Assembly (NCBI GenBank): GCA_009760855.2
Contig: WPIO01000040.1
Span: forward strand, 565,001-585,000
Source: Cristatella mucedo
Taxonomy: Eukaryota; Bryozoa; Phylactolaemata; Cristatellidae
DNA length: 20,000 nt
Direction of reading: 5' to 3'
Shown here: positions 17,703-20,000 of the stretch, piece after piece
Layout: every line of letters begins with the position of its first letter
How positions within the stretch are numbered: position 1 is the first letter of the stretch
Position numbers and translations under genes: made by a program
Notes under the pieces: generated by a model
Told to the model about the DNA's origin: nothing
Database searches by the model: none
Seen by the model: the letters and a program-made list of their open reading frames with translations, nothing else

Positions 17703-18090
17703 GATTCTCATTCGTCCAGGATTCTCGAAAAGATGTTTGCTAAGCAGTTTGTGGGGCACATTGAAAATAATGAATACTCAGAGAAAAGTTAGTTGAGATT
17801 CAACCTATACTATTACCCTGAAACTGCACTCCTTGATGTGACCAGCGACAACGTGAGCAGCAACAGTTATTTTGACTCTATCAATCTGCTCAATATGTCC
17901 GCTACGTTGGAAACTATTGATCCATCACCAATGACCGAGTGTACTAACCGCAAGCTTGAGAAAGAATAGAGAATATCTGACTGTCCATTGACAGGCCTAC
18001 GAGGACTACAGTGAAGCATACCAATCGATCGTAGGAAGGGCCAAGTCAAGCTTTTGCACCAACATTTTTCACTTACAGATATACAATCCA
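17703..18090 (+). mobile_element. Decayed reverse-transcriptase fragment D
   Basis: In one + frame from 17721: ILEKMFAKQFVGHIENNE, then PETALLDVTSD, then SATLETIDPS. These correspond to the RT blocks ILEK.V..Q...HLE.N, STE.ALL.V..D and motif A (DLSAAFDTIDH) of L2/CR1-like elements. In motif A the catalytic aspartate position reads E and the preceding D reads N. One in-frame stop lies after EYSEKS. A weak match to the block after motif A (GLRGL...DRRKGQVK) extends it to about 18090. The protein cannot be active. Confidence 0.8.
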
Positions 18091-18224
18091 AAAGAGTTGA
18101 TGCCCACCCCAGCCGTTATCTCCTTAACTAATCCAAGGTTAGCACCATAATTAAAATTCCTTGTAGTGAACTAGATAATCACCTCTCACCCTACATCGTT
18201 GGACAGGATCAGAGGGTCTTTCCC

Positions 18225-19215
18225 TAAGGTAACTGCATCCCAGCTGGCCTCCTGTCTATCAGTAACATTTGCGCAGGAATGTTCTTCATCAACTCTATTT
18301 AGCTCCTTAATACTGTAGTCTAATGTAAATATCAATATATACATATAAATATAAATATTGAAATTTTGGGTACGTTTGATCTCATCCTAAAATTCATTGC
18401 CAGTCAAAGAAGACTACTAGCCCTCTTGACCCGATTCCAGCTGTCCCAATTGTAAGATGCATAAGTCTTCTGGCTGCTTCCAGGCATAAATAGTAATAAA
18501 AATACGTCCTAAACCTATGGTCTTATCCCAGCACCTTTAAAAAAGGCTCTAGTTAGGCCACTAATTTTGAGACCAACACTAGACCTAGAGAGCTTGAGCA
18601 ACTTGCGCCCGATCTTCCCACTGCCGTTCCAATCAAAGACACCATACGGAGTTGTAGCAGACCAGATGAACTATTACATTGAAGCTTCAGACTTAGCAAG
18701 TAAGATCCAGTCGGGTGTTAGAGCAGAGCACTCTACAGAGTCAAAATTGCTTCAGATATAGAGCGAACATATCACGATCGTTGACTTCAGTAGAGCCTCT
18801 CTCCTTTTTGCATTGTCTTTCGACTGCCATTTATACTATAGTCTCTAATTAATTAGGCTATTGTCTTATAAAGATATTATTATCTCTTAATAAACTCAAT
18901 CTACATGCATGCATGCATACATGCATACATCTACATATATGCATACATGTATACATGCATACATCTACATGTATGCATACATGCATGCATACATGCATGC
19001 ATGCATGCATGCATGCATACATGTATACATACATGCATCAATGTTTGATATTGATTACCATTATCTCTTCGGTGGTGCTTAGGTCTCATCTCAGTCATGC
19101 GTGGCGCACCACGAACATCAGTTCTCGATCCGTTTCTGCTATCCATTTACACTCCTCGCCTTTCAGATAAGTGATTCCGGCAGCTTTATGCCAACAGTGC
19201 CCAACTTTAATGGAC
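18225..19215 (+). mobile_element. Decayed reverse-transcriptase fragment E, interrupted by a microsatellite
   Basis: Ordered RT blocks on the + strand: TSPLDPIPA (about 18415), LDLESLSNLRPI (about 18580), VVADQMNYYIEASDLA, HSTESKLLQI (to 18760), VDFSRA (motif A region, about 18780), then after an ATGC/ATAC repeat RGAPRTSVLDPFLLSIYT and LYANSAQL (19100-19207). The last corresponds to the GVPQGSVLGPLLF..YADD.QL blocks; the catalytic DD reads NS. A weak FF.NSI block near 18275 may mark the start. Frames shift between blocks and stops occur. It lies in tandem with fragment D but repeats the same RT region, so it is a separate insertion. Confidence 0.8.
18902..19040. repeat. (ATGC)n/(ATAC)n tetranucleotide microsatellite
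   Basis: About 140 bp of ATGC and ATAC units with two CTACAT-containing variants. It lies within RT fragment E, replacing the region expected between motif A and the GVPQGSVLGP block. Confidence 0.95.
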
Positions 19216-20000
19216 TTTTAAACCTATGGACACGCTGAAGCGAGTATTTATAAAAAATGCTAGCTGCGCGCATTCTAAGGCTAAGGACTGTCTACGACTG
19301 AGACTCGCTTAAAAATTTACTTGCTCCATAGTTTCAGTCTATGCAACACATACTGCAATTCATTTTTGGCTTGGCTTCCGAGAAAAGGTAATACGCCTCT
19401 GCTGGTCTGATAAACGTGGCTGCAAGGCTGGTCAGCAAATCCAAGTGTATCCTTTGCAAAAGGAGCTTCGATTATTTGGTAACCTCGTTTTGATTGGTAT
19501 GAGCGTTTGATCGATTGGTGATTGGTTGGTCAAAGAGCGGCGACAGAGAAATTTTTTTAATTTTGCCCCCACGGCCCCCGCCACGGATTGGCCCTCCAGG
19601 TTGGATAAGTCCAGCCAAATATTGTCGCCTTCGTACTTTGCTGAATGGCTGCGTCGATTCCAGCCTATTCGCACTCTGAGGTCACATATGACCGATAAAT
19701 AACATTGAGGAGTATTTTCATTTATTTTCTTATTTATTACTGACGACAGAACATTTGCTCGTGGGGGGGGGGTTAGCGATCCCGGATGCTGTATTCTTAG
19801 GTACAAATATCGCGAAGAAATACGCATTTGAAAGTAGTCAAGTTTTAGTGAGAAGCAAAGCGCCAAGCAGTAGTTCTGGAGAGCACATGTCTCGTGCGTC
19901 AAAGGTGGCCGGCGTTATATACCGAGTCTATGTTACTGGGTGCGCCGGTGGGGACCCACAGCTGATTGACAGCAGTAGCAAAGTGCCAAAGGGACAGGCT
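19216..20000. other. No gene recognised
   Basis: The downstream part of retrotransposon fragment E may continue a little beyond 19215. A minus-strand open frame of 156 codons (19432-19902) begins at ATG but shows no domain or codon bias. Four ATTGG (inverted CCAAT) motifs cluster at 19493-19591, and a run of about ten Gs lies near 19763. Confidence 0.4.

Noticed and set aside
19432-19902. Minus-strand 156-codon frame starting at ATG
   Set aside because: No domain, no third-position bias and no splice or promoter support; length is possible by chance in 20 kb.

Overview
This window looks like genomic DNA from an invertebrate animal. The evidence is several decayed non-LTR retrotransposon fragments of the L2/CR1-like type, which are animal elements; long di-, tetra-, hexa- and nonanucleotide repeats; exon-sized open segments with eukaryotic splice signals; and no bacterial gene packing, ribosome-binding sites or operons. 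The species cannot be named from the sequence. All calls come from reading it by eye.

Host genes. The best candidate is a split, secreted or surface protein gene on the + strand. A start codon in perfect Kozak context at 3600 opens a 13-codon exon ending in a GTAAGA donor. Joined to the exon starting at 6261 (acceptor TTCTTTACAG), it gives a textbook signal peptide with an A-S-A cleavage site, then an eight-cysteine, GC3-rich domain that I do not recognise. This either stops at 6760 or splices from 6750 to a third exon (15151-15510) encoding a Thr/Ala-rich mucin-like stalk built on a 9-bp minisatellite. Both internal exons are multiples of three and fit phase 1-1, the usual arrangement for extracellular modules. 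Two other exon-like C-termini are weaker (1-78 and 4995-5249), and the second conflicts with the first intron of this model.

Mobile elements. Two families can be separated by their shared 3' ends. Family 1 has copies at 7880-8604 (+), 14045-14310 (-) and 16651-17234 (-), with an (ATT)n tail. Family 2 has copies at 970-1590 (-), 13315-13838 (+) and 15012-15142 (-), with a tail rich in ATTAC. Two further reverse-transcriptase relics lie at 17703-18090 and 18225-19215 (+); the second is interrupted by an ATGC/ATAC microsatellite and has lost its YADD motif. None is intact.

Other structure. A 111-bp near-perfect foldback (13056-13166) is notable because three of its four arm differences are G-U compatible in a + strand RNA. 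There is an interstitial array of CCCTAAA units (4810-4957), a 25-bp tandem repeat (2701-2800), a roughly 70-bp duplication with a 99-bp period (9655-9824), small perfect hairpins, and long purine tracts. Most of the remaining sequence shows nothing I can name.
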